Source: Micrococcales bacterium
Lineage (GTDB): Bacteria; Actinomycetota; Actinomycetes; Actinomycetales; Dermatophilaceae
Direction: 5' to 3'
Assembly (NCBI GenBank): GCA_030452775.1
Contig: JAKDLQ010000049.1
Coordinates: 1 to 12,186, forward strand
DNA: 12,186 nt
Shown piece after piece: positions 1 to 7,423 of this stretch. Within the stretch, counting starts at the first letter, position 1. The number at the start of each line of letters is the position of its first letter. The notes beneath the pieces are model-generated. The model was not told the DNA's origin. It searched no databases and saw nothing but the letters and a program-made list of their open reading frames with translations. The position numbers and the translations under genes were made by a program.

Positions 1-48
1 GCAGCACTCGTGCTCCTGACGATGCAACGAGGCCGCTGGTGAGAAAAC

Positions 49-81
49 CTCAGTGCAGGACGAGGCTCAGTGCAGGACGAG
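49..81. repeat. 17-bp tandem duplication across the clpB stop codon
   Basis: The 16-base unit CTCAGTGCAGGACGAG occurs at 49-64 and again at 66-81, separated by a single G, giving a period of 17. The right-hand copy contains the last codons of clpB and its TGA stop (67-69 on the minus strand). The left-hand copy lies just beyond the stop, out of frame with it, and carries a second TGA at 50-52. It reads as a slippage-type duplication of the gene end, with no effect on the encoded protein in the current arrangement. Positions 1-48 show no convincing terminator or gene. Confidence 0.9.
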
Positions 82-2631
82 ACTCTCCTTGGCATCGTCG
101 ACATCGACAGTGACCGTCGAGCCATCGTGGACCTCCCCGGCGAGCAGCGCCGTTGCCAGCCGGTCGCCGATCTCGCGCTGGACTAGCCGGCGCAGCGGCC
201 GGGCTCCGTAGGCCGGATCGTAGCCGCGCTCCGCGAGCCAGGTGCGGGCCGGATCAGTGACCTCCAGGGAGATCCGGCGATCCGACAGCCGGGTGGCGAA
301 GGCGCGCACCTGCAGGTCGACGATGTGGGCCAGGTCGTCCTCGCTCAGGGCATCGAAGACGACGATCTCGTCGAGCCGGTTGAGGAACTCGGGCTTGAAG
401 GCTTGCCGCACGAGGCGCAGTACTTCCTCACGCTTCTCGTCCGGACCGAGGACCGGGTCGATGAGGTACTGCGACCCGAGGTTGGAGGTCAGGACGAGGA
501 TGACGTTGCGGAAGTCGACCGTGCGGCCCTGCCCGTCGGTGAGGCGGCCGTCATCGAGGACCTGCAGAAGGATGTCGAACGTCTCGGGATGGGCCTTCTC
601 GACCTCGTCGAGCAGGATGACGCTGTAGGGGCGGCGTCGCACCGCTTCGGTGAGCTGGCCGCCCTCCTCGTAGCCGACATAGCCGGGTGGTGCACCGATG
701 AGCCTGGCTACCGCGTGCCTCTCGGAGTACTCCGACATGTCGATCCGGACCATTGCCCGCTCATCGTCGAAGAGGAAGTCTGCCAGCGACTTGGCGAGCT
801 CGGTCTTGCCGACACCGGTCGGCCCGAGGAAGAGGAACGAGCCGGTCGGCCGGTCCGGGTCGGACACGCCCGCACGAGTGCGACGGACGGCGTCGGAAAC
901 GGCCCGGACGGCCTCGGTCTGCCCGATGAGGCGCCCGCCGATGGCCTGTTCCATATGCAGGAGCTTCTCCGACTCGCCCTCGAGGAGCCGGCCGGCCGGG
1001 ATGCCGGTCCACGCCGAGATGACATCGGCGATGTCGTCGGCACCGACCTCTTCCTTGACCATCGTGCCCTCAGCGTCATTGGTACCCGCCGACGAGGCCT
1101 CGCTCTCCTGTGCGACCGCGAGCTGCTTCTCGAGAGCAGGGATGTCGCCGTATGCGATCTTGGACGCACCGGCGAGATCACCCTCGCGAGTCAACTTGTC
1201 GGCCTGGGTCCGCAGGTCGTCGATCTGGGCCTTGAGGTCGCCGACGGCGTTGAGACCGTCCTTCTCGGCCTCCCACCGTGCATTGAGGGCGGCGAGCTCC
1301 TCGGAACGGTCCGCAAGGTCCCGGCGCAGCCGCTCGAGCCGCTCCCGGGAGGCGTCGTCCGTCTCCTGCTCGAGGGCGAACTCCTCCATCTTGAGCCGGT
1401 CGACCGCGCGCCGGAGCTCATCGATCTCGACCGGGCTCGAGTCGATCTCCATGCGCAGCCGCGAGGCGGCCTCGTCGATGAGGTCGATCGCCTTGTCAGG
1501 CAGCTGCCGCCCGCTGATGTACCGGTCGGACAACGCCGCGGCGGCAACGAGCGCGGAGTCGGCGATCGTCACCTTGTGGTGAGCCTCGTAGCGTTCCTTG
1601 AGCCCGCGCAGGATCGCGATCGTGTCCTCCACCGATGGCTCGCCGACGTAGACCTGCTGGAAGCGGCGTTCGAGGGCTGCGTCCTTCTCAATGTGCTTGC
1701 GGTACTCGTCGAGGGTCGTCGCGCCGACGAGCCGCAGCTCACCACGCGCGAGCATCGGCTTGAGCATGTTGCCGGCATCCATCGCGCCCTCGCCACCGGC
1801 ACCCGCGCCGACGACGGTGTGGATCTCGTCGATGAAGGTGACGATCTCGCCCTCGGAGCCCTTGATCTCCTCGAGGACCGCCTTGAGCCGCTCCTCGAAC
1901 TCGCCGCGATACTTCGCGCCCGCGAGCATCGCCGCCAGATCGAGACTGTAGAGCGTCTTGTCGCGCAGGCTCTCGGGCACGTCACCTGCGACGATACGCT
2001 GGGCCAGACCCTCGACGACCGCCGTCTTGCCGACGCCGGGCTCACCGATAAGGACGGGGTTGTTCTTCGTCCGTCGACTGAGGACCTGGACGACGCGACG
2101 GATCTCCGCGTCACGGCCGATGACCGGGTCGAGCTTGCCCTCACGCGCGTGCGCCGTCAGGTCCGTCCCGTACTTGGCCAGCGCCTCGAAGGTCCCCTCG
2201 GGATCGGCCGAGGTCACCGGGCGCCCGCCACGCAGCTCGGGAATGGCCGTCTCGATCGCGTCGGCATCGAGGCCGAATCGGCCGGTTCGTGCGATCGCGA
2301 GAAGCAGGTGATCGGTCGAAACGTAGCTGTCGCCCATCGCCGTCATGTACTGCTGCGCCTGCGTCACCACACCGAGCCCGGCGCGTGAGAGCTGGGGCTG
2401 GTCGGCACCGGTCACCTGCGCCAGCATGCCCATCGCCTGCTCGGCTGCCGCAGTCGCGGCGGCGACACTCGAGCCGCCGGCCTGCAGCAGCGCGGGAGTC
2501 GTCGTGCCCGACTGCGCCGCCAAGGCGACCAGCAGGTGAGCCGGCTCGATGTTGGGGTGATGCTTGCCAGCGGCCGTCGTCGCCGCCTGGGCGAAGGCCT
2601 CCTGCGCCTTGGTGGTCAGCTGAAGCTCCAT
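67..2631 (-). CDS. clpB: ATP-dependent protein disaggregase ClpB
   Basis: Hexameric AAA+ chaperone that threads aggregated proteins through its central pore together with DnaK/DnaJ/GrpE; cytosolic. With the start at 2631 the product is 854 residues, the normal length for ClpB. Domains in order: Clp N-domain (about 1-145); first ATPase with Walker A GEPGVGKT (196-203), Walker B VTFIDE (264-269) and pore-loop Tyr241 in KYRGEFEER; ClpB-specific coiled-coil M-domain (about 400-520); second ATPase with Walker A GPTGVGKT (603-610), pore-loop GYVGYEEGG (650-658) and Walker B VILLDE (671-676); C-terminal domain with GARPLRR (809-815). The full M-domain separates it from ClpA and ClpC. The ATG at 2631 is preferred over in-frame TTG (2715) and ATG (2658) because AGGAG lies 5 bases upstream of it and the longer N-terminus does not look like the family. 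A HAIR operator upstream suggests HspR control. Confidence 0.97.
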   Translation of the reverse strand: MELQLTTKAQEAFAQAATTAAGKHHPNIEPAHLLVALAAQSGTTTPALLQAGGSSVAAATAAAEQAMGMLAQVTGADQPQLSRAGLGVVTQAQQYMTAMGDSYVSTDHLLLAIARTGRFGLDADAIETAIPELRGGRPVTSADPEGTFEALAKYGTDLTAHAREGKLDPVIGRDAEIRRVVQVLSRRTKNNPVLIGEPGVGKTAVVEGLAQRIVAGDVPESLRDKTLYSLDLAAMLAGAKYRGEFEERLKAVLEEIKGSEGEIVTFIDEIHTVVGAGAGGEGAMDAGNMLKPMLARGELRLVGATTLDEYRKHIEKDAALERRFQQVYVGEPSVEDTIAILRGLKERYEAHHKVTIADSALVAAAALSDRYISGRQLPDKAIDLIDEAASRLRMEIDSSPVEIDELRRAVDRLKMEEFALEQETDDASRERLERLRRDLADRSEELAALNARWEAEKDGLNAVGDLKAQIDDLRTQADKLTREGDLAGASKIAYGDIPALEKQLAVAQESEASSAGTNDAEGTMVKEEVGADDIADVISAWTGIPAGRLLEGESEKLLHMEQAIGGRLIGQTEAVRAVSDAVRRTRAGVSDPDRPTGSFLFLGPTGVGKTELAKSLADFLFDDERAMVRIDMSEYSERHAVARLIGAPPGYVGYEEGGQLTEAVRRRPYSVILLDEVEKAHPETFDILLQVLDDGRLTDGQGRTVDFRNVILVLTSNLGSQYLIDPVLGPDEKREEVLRLVRQAFKPEFLNRLDEIVVFDALSEDDLAHIVDLQVRAFATRLSDRRISLEVTDPARTWLAERGYDPAYGARPLRRLVQREIGDRLATALLAGEVHDGSTVTVDVDDAKESLVLH

Positions 2632-2636
2632 GCGTT

Positions 2637-2641
2637 CTCCT
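2637..2641 (-). promoter_or_regulatory. clpB ribosome binding site
   Basis: AGGAG on the minus strand, five bases before the ATG at 2631. It decides the start: neither of the two longer in-frame start candidates (2658 ATG, 2715 TTG) has a comparable site. Confidence 0.8.
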
Positions 2642-2642
2642 G

Positions 2643-2671
2643 CAGTTGGGGTCGACATCAGTTGGGGTCGA
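2643..2671. repeat. Direct repeat in the clpB leader
   Basis: CAGTTGGGGTCGA occurs at 2643-2655 and again at 2659-2671, a 13-base perfect repeat with a 16-base period. It lies between the HAIR element and the clpB ribosome binding site, probably inside the untranslated leader. It could be a small tandem duplication or a pair of protein-binding sites; the sequence alone does not decide. Confidence 0.85.
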
Positions 2672-2694
2672 ATCACTTTCGACAACGGCGCTGG

Positions 2695-2717
2695 AGTTGA
2701 GTGTATTCCACTCAACT
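2695..2717. promoter_or_regulatory. HAIR element, predicted HspR operator of clpB
   Basis: A perfect inverted repeat with 8-base arms AGTTGAGT (2695-2702) and ACTCAACT (2710-2717) around a 7-base spacer. It matches the actinobacterial HAIR architecture (CTTGAGT-N7-ACTCAAG), differing only in the outermost base of each 7-base arm. HspR is known to bind HAIR sites ahead of clpB, dnaK and lon operons in actinobacteria and represses them until heat shock. A TACACT hexamer read leftward (2705-2700) overlaps the element and could be the clpB -10 box, which would fit repression by occlusion, but no good -35 box accompanies it. The site is about 64 bases upstream of the clpB ATG. Confidence 0.85.
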
Positions 2718-2781
2718 TTGCACTCTGTGCGCTCGCAGTAGGCTGCTCCGGCTCGCCGTATGCCGCTGTGCCAGTCCCTCG

Positions 2782-3035
2782 TCAGGTCAGGCAGGACGCG
2801 TTGCCCTCCGGGTCCTGCATGACCGTGAAGTGGTCGAGGTCGGTGACGCGCCCTTCGATGAGCACTCCGCCCAGCGCGACGAGCCGCTCCGACGGCAGTC
2901 CGAATGCGGTGAGCGGCGCGGGCGACGAGTCGAAGCCGGGGGTGGCGGCTCCTCGACGCAGCCGAGCGCCGCAATCCAGACCTCGCCCGGTGCGGGCGGG
3001 TGGTGTGCATCCATGGTCACGTGGAACTGCCGCAT
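2782..3035 (-). pseudogene. Decayed VOC / glyoxalase-like protein gene
   Basis: Reading leftward from an ATG at 3035 with GGAG six bases upstream, the frame gives MRQFHVTMDA...WIAALGCVEEPPPP, which resembles the N-terminus of the glyoxalase-like VOC family (HxTxDA..., W/AALGY, EPPPPGF). At a run of five C's (2938-2942, G's on the plus strand) the reading frame must shift by one base to continue as GFDSSPAPLTAFGLPSE and then RLVALGG...FTVMQDPEGNASCLT with a stop at 2782-2784. One extra C would restore an 84-codon frame. Even so, family members are usually about 130-150 residues, and the central part between GLPSE and RLVALGG (roughly 45 residues) is missing. The start overlaps the end of the upstream oxidoreductase by 19 bases, as in a translationally coupled operon. 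A sequencing error could explain the frameshift but not the deletion. Confidence 0.72.
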
Positions 3036-4474
3036 CCCGTGCTCCGCTCCTCCAGATCGCTCAGCTGTTGCTCGACCACCGCGGCGACCTCCGGCGAGCC
3101 CACGCCGAGCCGCGCCAGGACCGCTGCCGCGGCTTCGGCCGATGACCCCTGGGCCACGGCCGCGAACTCGACGGCCCCGGCATCCGAGACGGGCGCCCCG
3201 CGCCCGCGCAGGTGGGCGATCCAGGCCGCGAGGATGCGGGTCGCCCCCGGGGCTACGCGACCGCGGTCGAGCTCGGCCCGGAGCACGGGGAGCACCCGGA
3301 TCGGGACCTTCTGCGAGCCGTCCGCGGCGATCTGGGCGAGCATGTGGCGGATCCGGGGATTGCCGTAACGCTCGAGCAGCGCCTGGCGATAGTCGGCGAC
3401 CTCCGTCGCTGGGAGGGACAGGTGGGGCGCGGCCGCATCCCACCACTCCTGCACCCAGCCGCGCACGACTGGGTCCGCGACCGCGTCAGCCACCGTCTCG
3501 TGACCCAGGGCCGATGCGGCGTAGGCCATCAGCGAGTGCGAGCCGTTGAGGAGCCAGAGTTTGCGTTGCTCGAACGGACGGACGTCATCGACGAAGCGGG
3601 CACCGGCGGTCTGCCACGCGGGGCGACCCGCAGGGAAGTCGCCGGCGAGGATCCACTCGGTGAAGGGCTCGGTCGGCACCGTCTCGGGGTCGTCGACCCC
3701 GAGCTGACGGGCCACCTCGGCCCGGTCCTCGTCGGTGCTGCGCGGGGTGATCCGGTCCACCATCGTCGTGACGAAGGAGACGTGCTCATCGATCCACGGC
3801 AGCAGCGAGGGGTCGACGAGCGCGGTGAGGTCCCGCGCAACCCGGGAGACCATCTCGCCGTTGTTCGGGACGTTGTCGTTGGGCACGAGGGCGATCGCGC
3901 CGGCACCGGCCGCCCGTCGGGAGAGCAGTCCGGCGACGATCTTGCCCGGCGTCGTCACGACTGCGGCGCCCAACGGATCGGCTTGCAGTGCGGTGAGATC
4001 CGTGGTGACCTGCGGGTCTTCGACGTCGAGCCCCCCGCCCTCCCCCCGGAAGTAGCCCGCCTCGGTCACGGTGATCGTCACGACGACGACCGCGGGGTCG
4101 GCGAAGTAGCCACGCAGCGCCCTGAGATCCCCGGCCGGGTGGACGGCGCTCAGCGTCGAGATGACCTCCGGGCGGGTGCCCTGAGGTCCCCGGACCAGGA
4201 GCGTGTAGAGGCCGTCCTGCAGGGACAGGGCCTGCCCGATCCGCGCCGAGCGGCCGGTGAAGGCTGCGATGCCCCACTTCGAGGCATCGCTCGCGTGCTC
4301 CGTGTACCACGCTGCGTGGGCGCGGAAGAAGTTGCCGACGCCGAGGTGCACCATCCGCACGGGCGCGGCGGCACGACCATCTGACGAGCGGCTGAGGCGA
4401 CGCCGCGCGCCCGGAGACTCTGTCCCGGCCGGGAGGTCAGCCTCCCGCCGGCCTGGCTCGGCGGCATACGGCAT
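3017..4474 (-). CDS. Mannitol dehydrogenase-family oxidoreductase, probable fructuronate (or tagaturonate) reductase
   Basis: Predicted to reduce a keto-uronate (D-fructuronate to D-mannonate, or D-tagaturonate to D-altronate) with NAD(P)H in the cytosol. The 485-residue product has the length of UxuB/UxaB-type enzymes. Visible landmarks: N-terminal MVHLGVGNFFRAHAAWY (41-57), the family's Rossmann entry; VPNDNVPNNG (197-206), matching the CDN.PxNG region; and the polyol-dehydrogenase catalytic motif K-x4-N-x2-H as KLWLLNGSH, with Lys305, Asn310 and His313. The ATG at 4474 has GAGGAG six bases upstream. It begins 20 bases after the uxaC stop, so the two are almost certainly cotranscribed, and pairing with uronate isomerase favours a uronate reductase over mannitol or arabinitol dehydrogenase. 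The family is clear; choice between UxuB and UxaB activity is inference, hence no symbol. The last ten residues (Ser/Gly/Thr-rich) overlap the decayed VOC gene. Confidence 0.88.
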   Translation of the reverse strand: MPYAAEPGRREADLPAGTESPGARRRLSRSSDGRAAAPVRMVHLGVGNFFRAHAAWYTEHASDASKWGIAAFTGRSARIGQALSLQDGLYTLLVRGPQGTRPEVISTLSAVHPAGDLRALRGYFADPAVVVVTITVTEAGYFRGEGGGLDVEDPQVTTDLTALQADPLGAAVVTTPGKIVAGLLSRRAAGAGAIALVPNDNVPNNGEMVSRVARDLTALVDPSLLPWIDEHVSFVTTMVDRITPRSTDEDRAEVARQLGVDDPETVPTEPFTEWILAGDFPAGRPAWQTAGARFVDDVRPFEQRKLWLLNGSHSLMAYAASALGHETVADAVADPVVRGWVQEWWDAAAPHLSLPATEVADYRQALLERYGNPRIRHMLAQIAADGSQKVPIRVLPVLRAELDRGRVAPGATRILAAWIAHLRGRGAPVSDAGAVEFAAVAQGSSAEAAAAVLARLGVGSPEVAAVVEQQLSDLEERSTGCGSST

Positions 4475-4494
4475 GGGCTTCTCCTCGTGGCTGT

Positions 4495-5940
4495 TCACAG
4501 CTTGAAAGCCTTCCGGGGGATCGTCGTGACGAGGTCGATCGCCGTCTCGAGGGCCTCGTCCTCCTGGAGTCGGTGCTCGGCGACGAGCCGCGCCAGGTAG
4601 GCGCTGTCGAGCCGGCGCGACATGTCGTGCCTGGCCGGGATCGACAGGAAGGCCCGCGTGTCGTCGATGAAGCCCGACGTGCGGTAGAAGCCCGCAGTCT
4701 CGGTGACGGCGCCGCGATACCGGCGGACCGCCTCCGGCGCGTCGAGGAACCACCACGGCGCGCCGGCATAGACGCTGGCGTAGAAGCCGGCGAGGGGAGC
4801 GATCTCGCGGGAGAAGACGGTCTCGTCGAGGGTGAAGAGCACCAGCTGGAAGCGCGGCGCCGTGCCGAAGCGCTCGAGAAGCGGATGCAGGCCTCGCGTG
4901 AACTCGACGGAGACGGGGATGTCGTGACCGGTGTCGGGACCGAAGGCGGCCAGCGTCGCGCTCGAGTGGTTGCGGTGGACTCCGGGGTGCAGTGTCATGA
5001 CGAGCCCGTCGTCGGTGGCCATCCGGGCCATCTCGACGAGCATGTGCCGTCGGAAGGCGGTGGCCTCGGCATCGGTCGCCTCGCCGCGCAGCGCGGCCGC
5101 GTAGATCCGGGCGGCCTCGGGCTGCTCGAGGGTGAGGGTGAGCACATCGGCGTGGCTATGGTCGGACGAGACGGCGCCGTGCTCGACGAAATAGCGCCGG
5201 CGACTCTCGAGGGCGGCGATGTAGCCGGTGTACGAGCCGGTGTCCTCTCCCGAGGAAGCCCCGAGGGCGGTGACGAGCTCGCCGAAGTCGGTGCGGGCGG
5301 GTTCGAGGTAGCGATCGGGCCGGAAGGTCGGGATGACCCGGGAGGCGAAGGTGTCATCCTCGCGCAGCGCACGGTGGTGAGCGAGGTCATCGACGGGGTC
5401 GTCGGTCGTCGCGAGGACCTCGATGCCGAAGCGCTTCATCAGGGCACGTGGACGGAAACTCGGGGTCGCCAGGCGCGCGGCGATCTCGTCGTAGATCGAG
5501 TCGGCCGTGGCGGCTGACGGGCGCACGGTCACGCCGAAGATGTCACCGAGCTCGCTCTCCATCCAGAACCGGCTCGGGGTCCCACGGAAGTCGCGCCAGT
5601 GCTCGCAGAAGGTCCGCCAGGCCCGCCGTGACGCCTCCTCGTCGAGCCGGCGGCCACCGACGCCGAGGTCGGCAAGATCGACGCCCTGGGCGTGCAGCAG
5701 CCGGAAGATGTAGTGGTCCGGCGACAGCAGCAGCGACGTCGGGTCGGCGAAGGGGACGTCCTCGGCGAGCCATTGCGGCGGGACGTGGCCATGCGGGGAG
5801 ATGATCGGGAGATCGCGCACGGCGGCATACAGGCGCCTGGCGATCTCACGGACACCGGGCTCCGAGGGGAGCAGCCGGTCCGGGTGGAGTCCAAGCCCGG
5901 GCTCAGCACCAGCGTCAACGTCCGTGGGAGGGGAAGTCAT
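4495..5940 (-). CDS. uxaC: Uronate (glucuronate/galacturonate) isomerase
   Basis: Interconverts D-glucuronate and D-fructuronate (and D-galacturonate and D-tagaturonate), the first step of hexuronate breakdown; a cytosolic amidohydrolase-fold enzyme. The 481-residue product compares with about 470 for E. coli UxaC. Landmarks: metal-site HxH in ISPHGHVPPQ (His50, His52); FGIEVLATTDDP (171-182); SSDHSHADV (258-266); HPGVHRNH (318-325); YAGAPWWFLDAPEA (391-404); and TSGFIDDTRAFLSIPARHD (421-439), the family's C-terminal signature. The start is taken at ATG 5940; an in-frame TTG at 5970 would add ten residues but has no ribosome binding site, and the site ahead of 5940 (GGGGAC) is itself weak. 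First gene of the leftward operon; shares a 116-bp divergent promoter region with the LarA homologue. Confidence 0.95.
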   Translation of the reverse strand: MTSPPTDVDAGAEPGLGLHPDRLLPSEPGVREIARRLYAAVRDLPIISPHGHVPPQWLAEDVPFADPTSLLLSPDHYIFRLLHAQGVDLADLGVGGRRLDEEASRRAWRTFCEHWRDFRGTPSRFWMESELGDIFGVTVRPSAATADSIYDEIAARLATPSFRPRALMKRFGIEVLATTDDPVDDLAHHRALREDDTFASRVIPTFRPDRYLEPARTDFGELVTALGASSGEDTGSYTGYIAALESRRRYFVEHGAVSSDHSHADVLTLTLEQPEAARIYAAALRGEATDAEATAFRRHMLVEMARMATDDGLVMTLHPGVHRNHSSATLAAFGPDTGHDIPVSVEFTRGLHPLLERFGTAPRFQLVLFTLDETVFSREIAPLAGFYASVYAGAPWWFLDAPEAVRRYRGAVTETAGFYRTSGFIDDTRAFLSIPARHDMSRRLDSAYLARLVAEHRLQEDEALETAIDLVTTIPRKAFKL

Positions 5941-6000
5941 GTCCCCATCGTGGTGGACAATCGCGGCCAAGGCTATTCGTCGCCATCGGCGGACCGGGAG

Positions 6001-6028
6001 GTGGCAACCGCAGCGCTGGGGTTGCCAC
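6001..6028. promoter_or_regulatory. 28-bp dyad between uxaC and the LarA homologue, candidate shared operator
   Basis: Outer arms GTGGCAACC (6001-6009) and GGTTGCCAC (6020-6028) are perfect inverted repeats. The centre, CAGCGCTG (6011-6018), is a palindrome on the same axis (6014.5). Only the pair 6010/6019 (G and G) breaks symmetry across 28 bases. The axis lies 42 bases before the rightward ATG and 74 bases before the leftward ATG, a typical place for one regulator to control both operons. It could alternatively form a hairpin in the rightward leader, but no T-run follows, so it is not a terminator. The regulator is not encoded in the window. Confidence 0.65.
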
Positions 6029-6056
6029 GGCGGCTCGGCGCCATGAGAGTGGACCC

Positions 6057-7376
6057 ATGACCACCGCGCCGCCCACCACCGCCGACGGGACGAGCGATGA
6101 AGCCCCCGAGGTGGCTGCGCGCCGCGCCATCCGCCTCGGGGGCACCGAGGGGGTGCTCGCCGAGGATGACGTGCGCGACTTCATCCGCGAGCAGCTCGAC
6201 GAGGCCGGCCTCGATGGCAAGAGCGTCTGTGTGCTCGTCCCGGACGGCACCCGGACCTGCCCGCTGCCGCTGCTCATCGGAGCGGTCCACGCGGCCCTGC
6301 ACGATCGAGTCTCCCGTCTCACCGTGCTCATCGCGCTCGGCACCCACCAGCCGATGTCCGAGACCCAGCTCGCGATCCATCTCGGCTATACGCCGGGCGC
6401 CCTCGAGGCGACGTATCCCGGCATGACCGTCGTCAACCACGAGTGGTGGCGCCCGGAGAGCTTCGCCGACCTCGGGACGATCCCGGCGAGCCGGCTGGGC
6501 GAGCTGTCGGGGGGCCGGCTGCACATGGATGTGCCGGTCCTGCTCAACAAGGCGGTCGTGGAGCACGATGTCGCGCTCGTCGTGGGCCCGGTGCTGCCGC
6601 ACGAGGTCGTCGGCATCTCGGGGGGCAACAAGTACTTCTTCCCGGGCGTCGCCGGCCAGGACATCATCGACGTCTCGCACTGGATCGGGGCGCTCATCAC
6701 GTCGGCCGAGATCATCGGCACGACCTCGATCACGCCGGTCCGCGCCCTCATCAACGAGGGGGCCGCGCTCGTGCCCGCACAGAAGCTGGCCTTCAGCGTC
6801 GTCGGCGAGTCCGGCAGCCTGCGGCTGCACTCGATCTCCTTCGGCGACACGGACGCCTCGTGGGCCAACGCCGCCGAGGTGTGTGCGGCGACGCATGTGA
6901 CCTACCTCGATGAGCCGGTGAGCCGCGTCCTGTCGATCATCCCGACGATGTACGACGACATCTGGACCGGCGCCAAGGGCTTCTACAAGCTCGAGCCCGC
7001 GGTCGCCGACGGTGGAGAGGTGATCCTCTACGCCCCGCACATCACGGAGATCTCGACGAGCCACCCGGAGATCAACGAGATCGGATACCACTGCAGGGAC
7101 TACTTCGTCAAGCAGTGGGACCGCTTCAAGCACCTCCACTGGGGCACCCTGGCCCACTCCACCCACCTGCGCGGCGCCGGCACGTATGACGCCGAGACCG
7201 GCGAGGAGCGCCTCCGGGTCACGGTCACGCTCGCCACCCGCATCCCCGAGGAGGTCTGCCATGCGGCCAACCTCGGCTACCTCGACCCCGACTCCATCGA
7301 CCTCGCGGAAGCACACGCCGACCCGGAGACGTTCGTCGTCCCCAACGCCGGGGAGGTCCTCTACCGGCTGCGCTGA
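6057..7376 (+). CDS. LarA-family nickel-pincer-dependent hydroxyacid racemase/epimerase, probably acting on a sugar acid
   Basis: LarA enzymes invert the alpha-carbon of 2-hydroxyacids by hydride transfer to and from the nickel-pincer nucleotide (NPN). The 439-residue product is close to L. plantarum LarA (about 424) and keeps its catalytic set: DGTR (Asp63, Arg66), ALGTH (His97), LPHEVVG (His182), SGGNK (Lys192, the NPN-linking lysine), SHW (His208, nickel ligand) and Lys307 in TGAKGF. The spacing His182-Lys192-His208 equals that of His174-Lys184-His200 in LarA. The two residues before the late lysine that help hold lactate (Tyr294, Gln295) align with Trp303 and Thr304, suggesting a different substrate. 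Position between uxaC/uronate reductase and gnd suggests a D-mannonate/D-gluconate 2-epimerase; this is inference, so lactate racemase and symbol larA are not assigned. Its stop is 47 bases before gnd. The ribosome binding site (GAGAGTGGA region) is weak. Confidence 0.9.
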   Translation: MTTAPPTTADGTSDEAPEVAARRAIRLGGTEGVLAEDDVRDFIREQLDEAGLDGKSVCVLVPDGTRTCPLPLLIGAVHAALHDRVSRLTVLIALGTHQPMSETQLAIHLGYTPGALEATYPGMTVVNHEWWRPESFADLGTIPASRLGELSGGRLHMDVPVLLNKAVVEHDVALVVGPVLPHEVVGISGGNKYFFPGVAGQDIIDVSHWIGALITSAEIIGTTSITPVRALINEGAALVPAQKLAFSVVGESGSLRLHSISFGDTDASWANAAEVCAATHVTYLDEPVSRVLSIIPTMYDDIWTGAKGFYKLEPAVADGGEVILYAPHITEISTSHPEINEIGYHCRDYFVKQWDRFKHLHWGTLAHSTHLRGAGTYDAETGEERLRVTVTLATRIPEEVCHAANLGYLDPDSIDLAEAHADPETFVVPNAGEVLYRLR

Positions 7377-7410
7377 ACGAGCGAGCGCCTCACACCGAGC
7401 CCGACTTCGC

Positions 7411-7417
7411 AGAAAGG
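7411..7417 (+). promoter_or_regulatory. gnd ribosome binding site
   Basis: AGAAAGG lies six bases before the ATG at 7424 and is the best ribosome binding site in the rightward operon. It supports the chosen gnd start after the 47-base gap downstream of the LarA homologue. Confidence 0.6.
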
Positions 7418-7423
7418 CACCTC

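Noticed and set aside
3..14. AGCAC/GTGCT hairpin as a clpB terminator
   Set aside because: The stem is five pairs with a two-base loop and no following T-run.
325..2388. 687-codon open frame on the plus strand opposite clpB
   Set aside because: It mirrors the clpB codons, has no recognisable domain and no ribosome binding site; long antisense frames are expected in GC-rich genes.
2632..2715. Longer ClpB N-terminus starting at TTG 2715 or ATG 2658
   Set aside because: It would place the start within the HAIR operator or the leader repeat, lacks a ribosome binding site and adds residues foreign to the Clp N-domain.
6043..6060. Five-codon leader peptide MRVDP overlapping the LarA start as ATGA
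   Set aside because: It has no ribosome binding site and no attenuator-like structure; a short chance frame is the simpler view.
5973..7316. 447-codon minus-strand open frame opposite the LarA homologue
   Set aside because: The plus strand encodes a clear LarA-family protein here; the opposite frame shows no family motif and would run into the uxaC promoter region.
6057..7376. Annotation as lactate racemase
   Set aside because: Only the cofactor-binding framework is diagnostic; the lactate-contact pair differs and the neighbourhood concerns uronates and gluconate.
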